64,000 bases of DNA from Candidatus Leptofilum gracile (GCA_016713825.1 JADJOJ010000011.1:405677-469676), one strand, 5' to 3'. Shown: positions 1-9,820, numbered from the stretch's first letter. Numbers and translations are program-made. Notes: generated from the sequence alone by a model not told the origin.

Positions 1-601
1 AGAGCAACGGCCGTTCCCCCACAAACACCCCAAATCCCCAACGCGCTACCAAATCGCCCAGGCTCAGCAGCTGCAAAAAAAAGCCAGCCGGAAACAGCAC
101 AAAGGCGATGGGAATCGTCACAAACTGAATGAGCAGCAGGCCATAAATGCGAAACGCATACAGGCCAAACCCCGCCACAAAGTTCCGCGCCGTCCGCTTG
201 ATGTTTTGCTGGGCCAAATCAATAATCACCATCACCAGCGGCACCAGCACGGTGAGCCACGGTAGAACCAAATAGTCATGCCCAACCCGCGCGGGTAGGC
301 TGATGATGAGGCCAATCAGCAAAAAGACGAGAACAATGGCAAGCAGCCCGCCAATCAGGAAACCAAATCGGAGCCCATATTCCCGTAGCAGCCCCCAGGC
401 GCTCCACTTTTCCCAGGTCATGCGTAAATGAATTGGTATCAGCAATACCGAAATGCCCAGGATAATCAGGAAGATAAACAGTGCGCCATCAAGGCCGCTG
501 CTTTGTAACGTTTCCAGATTGCGGCGGTAATATTGAATGCCTGCCCACAGGCCAAGCAGCGAGAGCAGGATGAGTGCGGCAAAGGTGATCCGTTTGGCCA
601 T
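1..601 (-). CDS. polytopic membrane protein, 3' part missing
   Basis: Open reading frame running off the left edge; 200 residues are visible from the ATG at 601, beginning MAKRITFAALILLSLLGLWA. I translated it base by base and found no stop. At least four hydrophobic segments are visible (near residues 5-22, 40-57, 80-101 and 118-133), plus a long hydrophobic stretch near residues 148-180, so it is an integral membrane protein. I do not recognise a family. It starts 10 bases after the stop of the YbaK-type gene on the same strand, so the two are probably co-transcribed. Confidence 0.65.
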   Translation of the reverse strand, partial: MAKRITFAALILLSLLGLWAGIQYYRRNLETLQSSGLDGALFIFLIILGISVLLIPIHLRMTWEKWSAWGLLREYGLRFGFLIGGLLAIVLVFLLIGLIISLPARVGHDYLVLPWLTVLVPLVMVIIDLAQQNIKRTARNFVAGFGLYAFRIYGLLLIQFVTIPIAFVLFPAGFFLQLLSLGDLVARWGFGVFVGERPLL

Positions 602-611
602 GTTTGCTGGG

Positions 612-1088
612 CTACTCTTTTTTGAGGGAAACGGCCGTTCCCCCACACCCTCTCACCAATTCTTCCGGCCCGATGGCAAACACCGCAAACGGCGTGCCTG
701 CTGCCGCCCACACCGTCCCAAACTGGCGCAAATCTTCGTCCACAAAAATGGTCATGGGGGTGAGATGGCCAAAGGGCGGCACCCCGCCAATGCTAAAGCC
801 CGTGGCCGCCTTCACCGCGTCGGCGCTGGCCCGCTGCACTTGCTTGCGGCCCACGCCGCACAGCGCCGCCAGCTTGCGCTCGTCCAGCTGGTTGGCCCCC
901 GAAACCAGCGCCATAATCGGCGCGTCGTTCACCGTGAAGCAAAGACTCTTCACAATCTGGGCCACGTCGCAGCCAATCGCGTCGGCCGCTTCCTGGGCGG
1001 AGCGAGTGGTTTGGTCAAACTCTTTAATTTCAATTGCCAACCCCAGTTTTTGGGCGGCATCGGCAACTTTTTGGGCAGATGGGTGCAT
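612..1088 (-). CDS. YbaK/EbsC-family aminoacyl-tRNA deacylase
   Basis: 158 residues, the normal length for free-standing YbaK/ProX-type editing domains, which hydrolyse mischarged aminoacyl-tRNA such as Cys-tRNA(Pro) or Ala-tRNA(Pro). Visible family marks are the N-terminal AIEIKEFDQTTRSAQEAADAI region, the conserved lysine in AQIVKSLCF, and the GGVPPFGHLTPMTIFVDEDL segment. The last residues GGTAVSLKKE are encoded over a copy of the ACGGCCGT octamer, so the C-terminus looks remodelled by that repeat. It lies upstream of the membrane protein with a 10-base gap. The exact tRNA substrate cannot be told from sequence. Confidence 0.85.
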   Translation of the reverse strand: MHPSAQKVADAAQKLGLAIEIKEFDQTTRSAQEAADAIGCDVAQIVKSLCFTVNDAPIMALVSGANQLDERKLAALCGVGRKQVQRASADAVKAATGFSIGGVPPFGHLTPMTIFVDEDLRQFGTVWAAAGTPFAVFAIGPEELVRGCGGTAVSLKKE

Positions 1089-1090
1089 GT

Positions 1091-1176
1091 TCGGTAATCC
1101 GTGATCCGTTATCGGTAATCGGTAATCCGTTATCGGTTCGGGTTACCGTTTACCGATTACTGATTACCGTTCACCG
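1091..1176. repeat. heptad-word hairpin (GGTAATC type)
   Basis: Between two minus-strand genes lie about five GGTAATC-like heptads, a short turn, then about five heptads of the reverse complement (GATTACC), giving a long imperfect hairpin. It belongs to the same family as the elements at 6541, 7770 and 54011. It could act as a terminator or RNA-stability element, but there is no T-run. Confidence 0.75.
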
Positions 1177-1177
1177 A

Positions 1178-2170
1178 CTAATCAAAATCGTAGTCGTCGT
1201 CGAAATCTTCTTCAAAATAGTTCTTGCTGCGGCGGCGGTCGATGTAGCGGTCGAATTCAGCGGAGATGTCGGGGTCGTCAAAATTGCCGTCCAGGGTGAC
1301 GTCAAACACTAAATCGGCGAAATCATCGGGGGGAACGGCCGTATCCTCTCCAAACTCATCTTCCAAGCTGGCCAACTGCTCCTCCAACACGTCCCGCTCA
1401 ATCTGCCGTTTGGCAATGTCGTCGCGCAGCTGTATCTCCAGCTCGCCAAACCAATCCCGCCCGGCGCGCGCCCCCTTTGCCTGACGGCGCATCATCACCG
1501 CGCTTTGGTGTTTGTCCAGCCGGACCATCTCCTCGGCAATCTCTTCCAGCCGGTTTTGTACCCGCGTTAGCTCGCGGGTCAGCAAATCTAGCTGTTCTTG
1601 GTCCGATTGGATGGCAATGGTGTGCGGCGCGTCTGGTTCCAAAAGCAGCTGCTCCAGCTTCTCCAAATCACCCGCCGCGTACGCCGCGTTAATCGCCCAC
1701 ATCATCTGCGTGCGGTAGTCGCGGTCCGCCTCATCCACTGCCATGTCGGGATGAAAGCGGCGGGCCAGTTGGCGGTAAAGCTGTTTCAGCGATACCTTCT
1801 CTTCCTCAGCCAGCGCCTGGCGCGGCGCTTTCGGTGCGGTGTGGTAGCGATACTCGCCTGATTCTGAGGCGCTTTTGCCAGAAGCCCACGCCGCCGCTTC
1901 ATTTTCCGGGTCGGTTTGCCACCCTTCACCCAGCCAGCGCATCTGCCGCTTCAGCTCCTGAATTTCGGCATCCAGCTTGTCCAGCTTGTCCGTCAGTTTG
2001 GCAATGCGCGAGCGCAGCTTGAACTCAAACGCACTAATCGCCGCCAGCCGATCCGACAGTTCCGCCTCGGCTTCCACCAGGCGCGGACGCAGGCTGTTTA
2101 GCAATACAGTTATCTGCTCAATTTGCTCATGCAAGCTGGTTTTTGCGGGTGATTGATTCGGGTTTGTCAT
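1178..2170 (-). CDS. J-domain protein with coiled coils
   Basis: 330 residues from the ATG at 2170. Residues ~10-75 are heptad-rich coiled coil. Residues ~125-175 hold a J-domain: EEKVSLKQLYRQLARRFHPD contains the HPD tripeptide that stimulates Hsp70 ATPase. A second coiled coil follows (~190-265), then a very acidic tail ending DFDDDYDFD. There is no Gly/Phe region or zinc finger, so it is not DnaJ itself but a J-domain co-chaperone-like protein of unknown client. It is a separate unit from the DnaK/DnaJ cluster at 41-44 kb. Confidence 0.75.
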   Translation of the reverse strand: MTNPNQSPAKTSLHEQIEQITVLLNSLRPRLVEAEAELSDRLAAISAFEFKLRSRIAKLTDKLDKLDAEIQELKRQMRWLGEGWQTDPENEAAAWASGKSASESGEYRYHTAPKAPRQALAEEEKVSLKQLYRQLARRFHPDMAVDEADRDYRTQMMWAINAAYAAGDLEKLEQLLLEPDAPHTIAIQSDQEQLDLLTRELTRVQNRLEEIAEEMVRLDKHQSAVMMRRQAKGARAGRDWFGELEIQLRDDIAKRQIERDVLEEQLASLEDEFGEDTAVPPDDFADLVFDVTLDGNFDDPDISAEFDRYIDRRRSKNYFEEDFDDDYDFD

Positions 2171-2202
2171 GCGCGTATTGTACCATCATTCGCCAACATA
2201 AC

Positions 2203-2232
2203 TTGACAAATTATCCCATAAATGTGTATAAA
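2203..2232 (+). promoter_or_regulatory. sigma-70-type promoter for the 2322 gene
   Basis: TTGACA at 2203-2208 and TATAAA at 2227-2232 with an 18-base spacer and an upstream TG. It lies 90 bases before the start of the membrane protein and points toward it. Prediction from sequence only. Confidence 0.55.
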
Positions 2233-2321
2233 TTTTGTGTTCCCAACATCGCAAAAAGTTCACTTCACGTCGTCAGAGCATCCAAACACACCGAATGAAT
2301 TAATTACCTTGGAGAGAGGAT

Positions 2322-2819
2322 ATGCAAACACAAAACGGTGGAAATAACAGTTATCAAGGTCCAAAATGGGTGCCGCCCGTTGCCTTTATCGCGATGGGTT
2401 TGGTTGGCTATGCTGGTTTTGTCTGGCTGCGTGGTAACTATTTAGATGCTTTGGCAATTCCTCTGATAGTTGGTTTTGTTTGGCTCGCTGGAATGAAGCA
2501 AAAATTGGCTTGGGCTGTGGCTTTAGTTGCCTTTTATGTGCTGCTGGCCGTGCCCGCGATGGCAGCCGGTTGGATGGATCGGCAGATGCTGAATCCGATA
2601 TTAACGGCCGTTGTTCTCATGGTAGTAACTTTTACTATGACCAGACTGCCACTACAAAAATCGGCTGTATTGGTCGCCTTTGTTGTTCTAGCTTTGGGCC
2701 TTCTATTTGCTTTTAGCTTCATTGAAGCATTCACGTTTGTGACGCTTTCAGTTGGTCTGGGCGCTGGCCTGTTGGGCCTCTACCTTTTCCCCCATTGGCG
2801 ACAAGAGCCATCTTCTTAG
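2322..2819 (+). CDS. small polytopic membrane protein, family not recognised
   Basis: 165 residues from an ATG preceded by a GGAGAGAGG ribosome-binding site. After a polar Gln/Asn-rich N-terminus there are about six short hydrophobic segments (for example VAFIAMGLVGYAGFVWL, LAWAVALVAFYVLLAVPAMA and SAVLVAFVVLALGLLFAFS) and a short charged tail HWRQEPSS. No catalytic motif is visible. A consensus-like promoter sits just upstream and the gene seems to be monocistronic. One ACGGCCGT octamer falls inside the coding sequence. Confidence 0.7.
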   Translation: MQTQNGGNNSYQGPKWVPPVAFIAMGLVGYAGFVWLRGNYLDALAIPLIVGFVWLAGMKQKLAWAVALVAFYVLLAVPAMAAGWMDRQMLNPILTAVVLMVVTFTMTRLPLQKSAVLVAFVVLALGLLFAFSFIEAFTFVTLSVGLGAGLLGLYLFPHWRQEPSS

Positions 2820-2847
2820 CTTCCTCTCGGGCTGTGGCAGGCGTGCC

Positions 2848-3041
2848 GCCTCGCCACTTTTTTTGCCAGGGTGAATTGTGGGATTGAGGGAACTGTTTGG
2901 GTGGGAAACGGCCGTTGCCTGTAAAGTCATGCTAAAAATTTTAGGGACAATTTTGTAAAGTAGGCGGCGCGGCGGGACGCCGAGCCGCAGCCGGGCGAGG
3001 TTTTCGCTGGCCGAAGACCTCGCCATAGCAGGGGGTACAAT
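2848..3041. repeat. long direct repeat, left copy
   Basis: About 190 bases that recur at 4717-4881 with roughly 80-85% identity by eye. Both copies contain an ACGGCCGT octamer, the string TTTTGTAAAGTAGGCGGCG, an inverted pair GGCGAGG/CCTCGCC, and the ending AGCAGGGGG. The left copy has about 25 extra GC-rich bases (near 2970-2996). Together they bracket the lipoprotein gene. This and short flanks make up the gene-free stretch 2820-3133. Confidence 0.8.
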
Positions 3042-3133
3042 GATGACGTATTATCCAGCGTCACTTTCAGTAGGGTCAACAGTAATTTTTCGATTTGTCG
3101 TTCCAGGGACTTGTCCAGGTTGAAAACAAAGAC

Positions 3134-4582
3134 ATGAGAAATCAAAAGTTCTTTAGAAGTCTACCGAGACTTATATTTGTAAGCTTGTTTATCTTGCCAG
3201 CTTGCACTCCGGGCGTGCCGGGCACTGACCCAACAACGGAGCCAGTGAATAGTGACGAGGCTCAGTCCACAGTGGAAATCACCCCTAGTGAGCCAGAGAT
3301 AGTTTCGATAGCTACCAATGAAGTGATAGCCGAGGTTGAGTCAACCGCCGTGCCGACGGTAACGTTGTCCTCACCGACGGAAACGCCTCAACCAACGCCA
3401 CTGTCACCTGCAACTGATAGTGAAGGCTTGCAACTACTCGTCGCCACCCAAGATGACAGCTTGGCTATCTGGCAGGATGGTACGCTAAACCAGATGGCGA
3501 ACACGGCGGGTGTTTTTTCGGCCGTTTTTGTTGGCGACTCTGATAACATTGCCTATGTGCGTGAGCATGAGGTGTGGTGTCTGGATGCGCGTACACAGGC
3601 GGCACGACAAGTACCGCTACCGTCAGAGCTTGTGGCCGCAATCCCTTACGAATATGAGGCACCGCATAGCATACTTTGGCTAGCATCGCTTGGGTACAAC
3701 AGCAAGATCATGGGTACAGTATTTCATGGCACAGGTGCGTATGGAACTATCCTGGTGGATTGTGACACTGGTGTCAGCTAACTGATTGAGTCTACGCACC
3801 CTGGCTATCCTGTCTTAGCCCCAGATGGCAGCAAAATCGCCATTGCCGGGACAACGGCAATTACTGTTTATGATCTTGTTTCCGGGGTGAGCAACGAATT
3901 GCTTATGTTTGAGCCTATCGGTACTTATACCTCAGCTTCTTACTTTCCAATTTTATCCTGGTCACCAGATTCTACGCAGATAGTGACAGTGATCAATCCT
4001 CAAGATTGGTGGATGGAAGATATAGATGAAACATCCCTTGTTTACCGTTTGTCTATCGAGAGCGGAGAGATTGAGGTCGTGTCTCAAATTAACAGGATGT
4101 TTGTGCGCGAACCGTATACAGCGGCTGCTTATGGTGCAGAAAAGGTGGCCTACTCTATCCCAGCCGACCCCGCGACAGAACCATTCGGTTACATTCCTGC
4201 CAAACAAATGATTCTGGATGTAAGCAGCGGTACAGAAAGTCTGCTGTTTGAGGGAAACTCTGGATTTATGGGCTGGAATCCATTTTTTGACGCAAACACA
4301 CGCTTTACTGGCTTAACTCCATGGAATCCAGCAGGGGAGCGCGTGATCTTTTGGGCAGGAAGTGACCCTTTTAACCAGAAGTTTGGCGTTTACGACTTTA
4401 GCGTAGGCGAGCAGTTAGAACAGAGGTTGCCCGGCGTGTTTGCTGGATGGATAAATGACACCTCGTTTCTCTGTACAGCCGATGGCTCGCTGTATTGGGC
4501 AACGATTACTGGCTTAGAGATCGTGTCAACTGAACTTGTGCCCAATGTTGCTCGTGTTTTTCAGGCGCGTATTTCTAAATGA
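3134..4582 (+). pseudogene. lipoprotein beta-propeller gene with in-frame stop
   Basis: From the ATG at 3134 the protein starts with a basic N-terminus, a hydrophobic stretch and the lipobox LPAC (Cys about residue 22), so it is a predicted lipoprotein. A Thr/Pro/Ser/Glu-rich linker follows, then propeller-like repeats (LLVATQDDSLAIWQDGTLNQ, LSWSPDSTQIVTV, ...AGERVIFWAGSD) resembling WD40/TolB blades. A TAA at 3779-3781 interrupts the frame, but the same frame continues without any stop through VLAPDGSKIAIAG to 4582, so this is a nonsense change and not a frameshift. Direct repeats lie on both sides. Function unknown; it could be a recent pseudogene, a sequencing error or a strain-specific substitution. 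Confidence 0.7.
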
Positions 4583-4716
4583 TAAGGAGACTGGGCGGAG
4601 GCGGTAGATCAGGAACATTGCATGTTCAAAACAGTTAACAAATTTTTACGAATTCCTTGCTGAGGCGAGGTCTTCTAAATCACGGGCTGGGGCAGACGCA
4701 GGTGCATATATGCAGT

Positions 4717-4881
4717 GCCTCACCACTTTCTTTGCCAGAGTGAATTGTGGGATTATTGGAGCGGTTTGGGTGGGAAACGGCCGTTGTCTATAAAACCATG
4801 CTAAAAATTTGAGGAACAGTTTTGTAAAGTAGGCGGCGAGGTTTTGCGCTTCTGAAAACCTCGCCAGAGCAGGGGGCATAA
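4717..4881. repeat. long direct repeat, right copy
   Basis: Second copy of the repeat at 2848-3041, in the same orientation. It keeps the octamer, the TAGGCGGCGAGG/CCTCGCC hairpin and the AGCAGGGGG ending. The gene-free stretch 4583-4967 consists of this repeat, a following hairpin at 4891-4944 and a word-repeat at 4947-4980. Confidence 0.8.
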
Positions 4882-4890
4882 TTTTGCAGA

Positions 4891-4944
4891 GTAGCCACAG
4901 ATTCTTTCCGCGTAAAGTACGGCGCAGAAAGAATCTGCGGCTAC
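4891..4944. repeat. long hairpin 3' of cimA
   Basis: GTAGCC-A-CAGATTCTTTC is mirrored by GAAAGAATCTG-C-GGCTAC around an 18-base loop, giving about 17 base pairs with one mismatch. It lies just past the end of the minus-strand amino acid operon. It is followed on the left by a T-poor stretch, so it is better called a repeat hairpin than a classical terminator. Confidence 0.65.
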
Positions 4945-4967
4945 AAAATTACCCAATTACCAATTAC

Positions 4968-6527
4968 TCAATTACCCAACAACGCATATTCCATACTGTC
5001 CGCCAACGCCTGCCAACTCGCTTCGATAATGTTGGCGCTGGCCCCGACGGTGCTCCAGCTTTTGTTGCCCTGGCGCGTGTCAATCAGCACGCGGGTGGTG
5101 GCGGCGGTGGCGTTTTCGCCATCCAGAATGCGCACTTTGTAATCCACCAGCTTGATGCTGCTCAGCTGCGGGTACACATCTACCAGTGCCTTGCGCAGCG
5201 CCGCGTCCAGCGCGTTGACCGGGCCATTGCCTTCGGCGACGGTGTGCATGCGCTTGGGGCCAACCCGCACTTTGACGATCGCTTCGGCATTGAGGCCGCG
5301 CCCGCGCCGCTGGCTGACGTTCACGGAGTAATCAATCACCTCAAACGGCGGCACGTAGGCGGGGTGGGTGCGGCGCAGCATCAGCTCTACGGACGCTTCC
5401 GCCCCTTCAAAGGTAAAGCCCTGCGACTCCAGCACTTTGATTTGCTCCAACGCTTTGCGTAAATCGAGGCTTTCGGTGTTGAGACCAAACTGTTTGGCTT
5501 TGTCTACCAGATTGCCCCGTCCAGACAGCTCCGAAACGACGCTGCGCTGCTGGTTCCCCACCAATTCCGGCTCGATGTGCTGGTAGCTGAGCGGGTTTTT
5601 GAGCATGGCGGCGACGTGGATGCCGCCCTTGTGGGCAAAGGCGCTGGTCCCCACAAACGGTTGGTGGTCGTCCAAATCCAGGTTGGCGACTTCGGCGACG
5701 TAGCGGGAAAGCTCGGTGAGGCCAGCCAATTTTTCTGGCGGCACGCAGTCGTACCCCATTTTGAGCTGCAAATCGGGGATCACGCTGCATAAATTGGCGT
5801 TGGCGACGCGCTCGCCGTAGCCGTTGATGGTGCCTTGCACCTGTACGGCACCGGCGCGCACCCCGGCCAGCGAGTTGGCCACGCCGCACTCACCGTCGTC
5901 GTGGGTGTGAATGCCGATTTGGGTTTTGGGGCCAACGGCCGTTTTCACCTCCACCATAATCTCCTCAATCTCCCAGGGCAGGGAACCGCCGTTGGTGTCA
6001 CACAACACCACGCTGTCCGCCCCGTTCACGGCGGCGGCCTTCAGGGTGGCGATGGCGTATTCCGGGTTCGCCTTGTAGCCGTCGAAGAAATGCTCCGCGT
6101 CGTAAATCACCTCTTTGTCGTGCGCTTTGCAGTACGCCACGCTCTCGCCAATCATCGCCAGATTTTCTTCCATGCTCACTTCCAGCACGTCGCGCACGTG
6201 CAAATCCCACGTTTTGCCCACCAGGGTAATGACCGGCGTGTTGGCCTCGATGAGCAGCTTCAGGTTGGCGTCTTCTGCGGGCGTGATTCCTTTGCGGCGG
6301 GTGCTGCCAAAGGCGCACACCTTGGCGTGTTTCAGGTCCAGCGAGCCGACGCGGCGGAAATATTCCACGTCCTTGGGGTTGGACCCCGGCCAGCCGCCTT
6401 CGATGTAGTCGATGCCAAATTCATCGAGCTTTTGGGTGATTTTGAGCTTGTCGTCGAGTGAGAGGGAAATCCCTTCGCGCTGGGTGCCGTCGCGCAAAGT
6501 GGTGTCGTAGAGGTAGATTTTGGTCAT
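4968..6527 (-). CDS. cimA: (R)-citramalate synthase
   Basis: 519 residues from the ATG at 6527, which has an AAAGGTG ribosome-binding site; the longer open frame upstream only translates a heptad repeat. LeuA-like TIM barrel: YDTTLRDGTQREGISLSLDD at the N-terminus, the CimA-type GGWPGSNPKD, and the HTHDDGECGVANS metal-binding segment. The C-terminal ~120 residues form the allosteric regulatory domain. CimA condenses pyruvate and acetyl-CoA to citramalate, a threonine-independent route to isoleucine that also needs LeuC/LeuD, encoded next to it. It is the last gene of the ilv-leu operon. Its TGA stop lies inside a TAATTG-type word repeat. Confidence 0.92.
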   Translation of the reverse strand: MTKIYLYDTTLRDGTQREGISLSLDDKLKITQKLDEFGIDYIEGGWPGSNPKDVEYFRRVGSLDLKHAKVCAFGSTRRKGITPAEDANLKLLIEANTPVITLVGKTWDLHVRDVLEVSMEENLAMIGESVAYCKAHDKEVIYDAEHFFDGYKANPEYAIATLKAAAVNGADSVVLCDTNGGSLPWEIEEIMVEVKTAVGPKTQIGIHTHDDGECGVANSLAGVRAGAVQVQGTINGYGERVANANLCSVIPDLQLKMGYDCVPPEKLAGLTELSRYVAEVANLDLDDHQPFVGTSAFAHKGGIHVAAMLKNPLSYQHIEPELVGNQQRSVVSELSGRGNLVDKAKQFGLNTESLDLRKALEQIKVLESQGFTFEGAEASVELMLRRTHPAYVPPFEVIDYSVNVSQRRGRGLNAEAIVKVRVGPKRMHTVAEGNGPVNALDAALRKALVDVYPQLSSIKLVDYKVRILDGENATAATTRVLIDTRQGNKSWSTVGASANIIEASWQALADSMEYALLGN

Positions 6528-6540
6528 GGTGTCACCTTTT

Positions 6541-6609
6541 CGGTAATCCGTTGTCCGTAATCGGTAATCCGTAATCCGTAATCGGTTCACCGATTACCGA
6601 TTACCGTTC
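6541..6609. repeat. heptad-word hairpin (GGTAATC type)
   Basis: Six heptads of the GGTAATC/CGTAATC kind, GGTTCAC, then three heptads of the CGATTAC/CGTTCAC kind, in strict 7-base register. The TAA stop codon of leuD (6601-6603) is part of the repeat. It sits between leuD and cimA. Confidence 0.8.
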
Positions 6610-7211
6610 ACTGGTATTGACGCGGGCCGGATGCGCTGCTTCAAATTCGGCAACGGCATCGGCCTGCTTAAGTAAGTAACCGAGTTGGTCCAGCCCTTCG
6701 AGCAGGCAGGTTTTGCTGAAATTGTCGATGGGGAACTGGACGGAACGGCCGTCTGGCAAAACAACCGTCTGGCTGGCTAAATCCACGCTCACTTCCGTGT
6801 GCGGGTCTTCGGCCACCAGGCTCATCAGCTGCTCGTGGGTCTCGTCATCGACGATGATGGGCAGCAGGCCGTTTTGAGCGAGTTGTTGCGGAAGATGTCG
6901 GCAAAGCTGGTGGAGATAACGGCCGTAAAGCCAAAATCCATCAGCGACCAGGGGGCGTGCTCCCGGCTGGAGCCGCAGCCGAAGTTATCGCCCGCCAGCA
7001 AAATTTGTGCGCCCGGCGCGGTTGGCTGGTTCAGCGGAAAATCCGCCCGGGGCGAGCCGTCTTCGTTGTAGCGCCAATGGTGGAACAAATTTTTGCCCAA
7101 CCCTTTTTTGCTAATCGTCTTCAAAAACATCGCCGGAATGATCTGGTCCGTGTCGATATTTTCCGTGGGAATGGCCACCATGTGGCTGGTTAAGGTTGTG
7201 AATGGTTGCAT
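6601..7211 (-). CDS. leuD: 3-isopropylmalate dehydratase small subunit (frameshifted)
   Basis: The N-terminal 115 or so residues (MQPFTTLTSHMVAIPTENIDTDQIIPAMFL...GDNFGCGSSREHAPWSL...FADIFRNNSLK) and the C-terminal half (MSLVAEDPHTEVSVDL onward) are both clear LeuD but lie in different frames. The join is at the A4 run at 6872-6875 (minus strand): restoring one A gives the expected continuation NNSLKNGLLPIIVDDETHEQLM. LeuD pairs with LeuC to isomerise 2-isopropylmalate and, for CimA, citramalate. A homopolymer contraction in an otherwise intact operon suggests a sequencing error and not a dead gene. Confidence 0.88.
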
Positions 7212-7268
7212 AATCTTCTCTTTTTAGGTGCGACGCACTTTTAAAGTGCGTCGCACCTTGGGTAATCG

Positions 7269-7751
7269 TTATTGATAAGCAAACTGAAAGCGAAACGGCC
7301 GTTCCCTTACCAAACTCACCTGCTGAACGGTTGCTTCCGTCAGGGTTACAATGCCCTCATTGGCCAGTTCCTGCACAAAGTGGGGGCGGAACCAGTCGCT
7401 GAGCTGGGCCGGATCGCTGAATTTGTGGGGGGCGTGCAGGAGCAAACGGCCGTATCGTTCCATCTGCACCTCGGTGATGAGCTGGCGCAGGCCCACGCGG
7501 TGCAGCAGATTCTTTTTCAGCTCATACTTATTCAATCCGCTCAACGGGATGCTAAGACGGCCGTGGCTTTCGCTGAACACCGGGTTTTCCACCTCGATTG
7601 CTTCGCGCACCACGCCATCCAGCTTGCCAAAGCGGCATTGGGAGAGATCCCCAACCAGCACCAGCGACGTCGCTGCATCGACATGTGGCAGCAACTGTTT
7701 TATAAACTCTACAGCATAGCGAACGTTTAGTTGATAGGTTGGGTGTTCCAT
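7269..7751 (-). CDS. unknown protein inside the leu operon
   Basis: 160 residues, MEHPTYQLNVRYAVEFIKQL to RERPFRFQFAYQ, with a purine-rich ribosome-binding site upstream. It lies between leuC and leuD on the same strand, so it is probably co-transcribed. I recognise no motif: it is a soluble, mixed alpha/beta-looking sequence with charged helices and no cysteines clustered for metal binding. Two ACGGCCGT octamers fall inside it. The insertion between two subunits of one enzyme is unusual; a role in the dehydratase complex would be only a guess. Confidence 0.6.
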   Translation of the reverse strand: MEHPTYQLNVRYAVEFIKQLLPHVDAATSLVLVGDLSQCRFGKLDGVVREAIEVENPVFSESHGRLSIPLSGLNKYELKKNLLHRVGLRQLITEVQMERYGRLLLHAPHKFSDPAQLSDWFRPHFVQELANEGIVTLTEATVQQVSLVRERPFRFQFAYQ

Positions 7752-7769
7752 TTTTCTTCTCCTTTTGTT

Positions 7770-7829
7770 CGGTTATCGGTAATCGGTGGTCGGTAAACCG
7801 TTTACCGATTACTGTTCACGGATTACCAA

Positions 7830-7835
<6 letters not shown>
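7770..7835. repeat. heptad-word hairpin (GGTAATC type)
   Basis: Four heptads (GGTTATC, GGTAATC, GGTGGTC, GGTAAAC) then their inverted partners (CGTTTAC, CGATTAC, TGTTCAC, GGATTAC). The leuC stop TAA (7830-7832) is made from the repeat. Confidence 0.78.
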
Positions 7836-9236
<1,401 letters not shown>

Positions 9237-9258
9237 AAAAATCTCCAATCAATTATGT

Positions 9259-9264
9259 TATAAT
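9259..9264 (+). promoter_or_regulatory. -10 box, probable leaderless promoter of the DUF4160 gene
   Basis: A perfect TATAAT ends eight bases before the ATG at 9273, and there is no ribosome-binding site, so the transcript is probably leaderless. No good -35 is visible. Confidence 0.45.
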
Positions 9265-9272
9265 CAAAGCCT

Positions 9273-9509
9273 ATGCCGACAGTATTGCAGGATGGGCCTT
9301 ATTTCTTTGTCTTTTTTAGTTCGGATCAAGGCGAGCCAGCCCATATCCATGTTAAGCGAGACAGAAATATCGTGAAGTTTTGGTTATCACCAATTTCGCT
9401 GGCAAAAAACCGAGGCTTCAAGGAACATGAATTGCGTGATATTGTGCGGCTTGTTATTAAACATGAGCCTGTTTTGTTGGAGGCATGGCATGAATACTTT
9501 GGTTCTTGA
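9273..9509 (+). CDS. DUF4160 protein
   Basis: 78 residues matching the DUF4160 pattern: MPTVLQDGPYFFVFFSSDQGEPAHIHV at the N-terminus (the GEPAHIHV segment is the family hallmark) and LRDIVRLVIKHEPVLLEAWHEYFG at the C-terminus. It overlaps the next gene by 20 bases. DUF4160 and DUF2442 genes are often adjacent and have been suggested to be toxin-antitoxin-like; that is context, not proof. It runs on the plus strand inside a minus-strand operon, which suggests insertion as a module. Confidence 0.85.
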   Translation: MPTVLQDGPYFFVFFSSDQGEPAHIHVKRDRNIVKFWLSPISLAKNRGFKEHELRDIVRLVIKHEPVLLEAWHEYFGS

Positions 9510-9792
9510 AGCTGATCCACAGGTTACTGATGTTTCTTTTACAGATGACAAATTAAGCCTCGCTTTGAGTGACGGCCGTTTCCTCTTGGTTCCGCTCTCC
9601 TGGTATCCTCGTTTGTCTCATGCCACACCTACCGAACGCAATAATTGGCAACTGTTGGGCGATGGGTACGCCATCGAGTGGCCAGACCTGGATGAACACA
9701 TTGGTGTTGAAGGGTTGCTGGCCGGCCGACGAAGTGGTGAAAGTCAAACTTCGTTAGCTCGCTGGTTAGAATCCCGCACATCTGCTGCCTAA
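9490..9792 (+). CDS. DUF2442 protein
   Basis: 100 residues from the ATG at 9490, inside the end of the DUF4160 gene (20-base overlap, so translation is probably coupled). The sequence VTDVSFTDDKLSLALSDGRFLLVPLSWYPRLSHATPTERNNWQLLGDGYAIEWPDLDEHIGVEGLLAG is a textbook DUF2442 domain. The C-terminal tail RRSGESQTSLARWLESR may be a helix for partner binding. It is the partner of DUF4160 in a putative two-gene module. The 3' end abuts a word repeat shared with the end of leuA. Confidence 0.85.
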   Translation: MNTLVLEADPQVTDVSFTDDKLSLALSDGRFLLVPLSWYPRLSHATPTERNNWQLLGDGYAIEWPDLDEHIGVEGLLAGRRSGESQTSLARWLESRTSAA

Positions 9793-9820
9793 TCCCCAAT
9801 CTCCAATCTCTAATCTCCTG
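9793..9820. repeat. single-arm word repeat (AATCTCC type)
   Basis: Three to four AATCTCC/AATCTCT heptads with no inverted arm, between the converging DUF2442 and leuA genes. The leuA stop TAG (minus strand, 9810-9812) lies inside it. Confidence 0.65.

Noticed and set aside
4947..4980. The TAATTG-type word run at the end of cimA as a CRISPR-like array
   Set aside because: Units are 7-8 bases with no spacers; it belongs to the word-repeat family.
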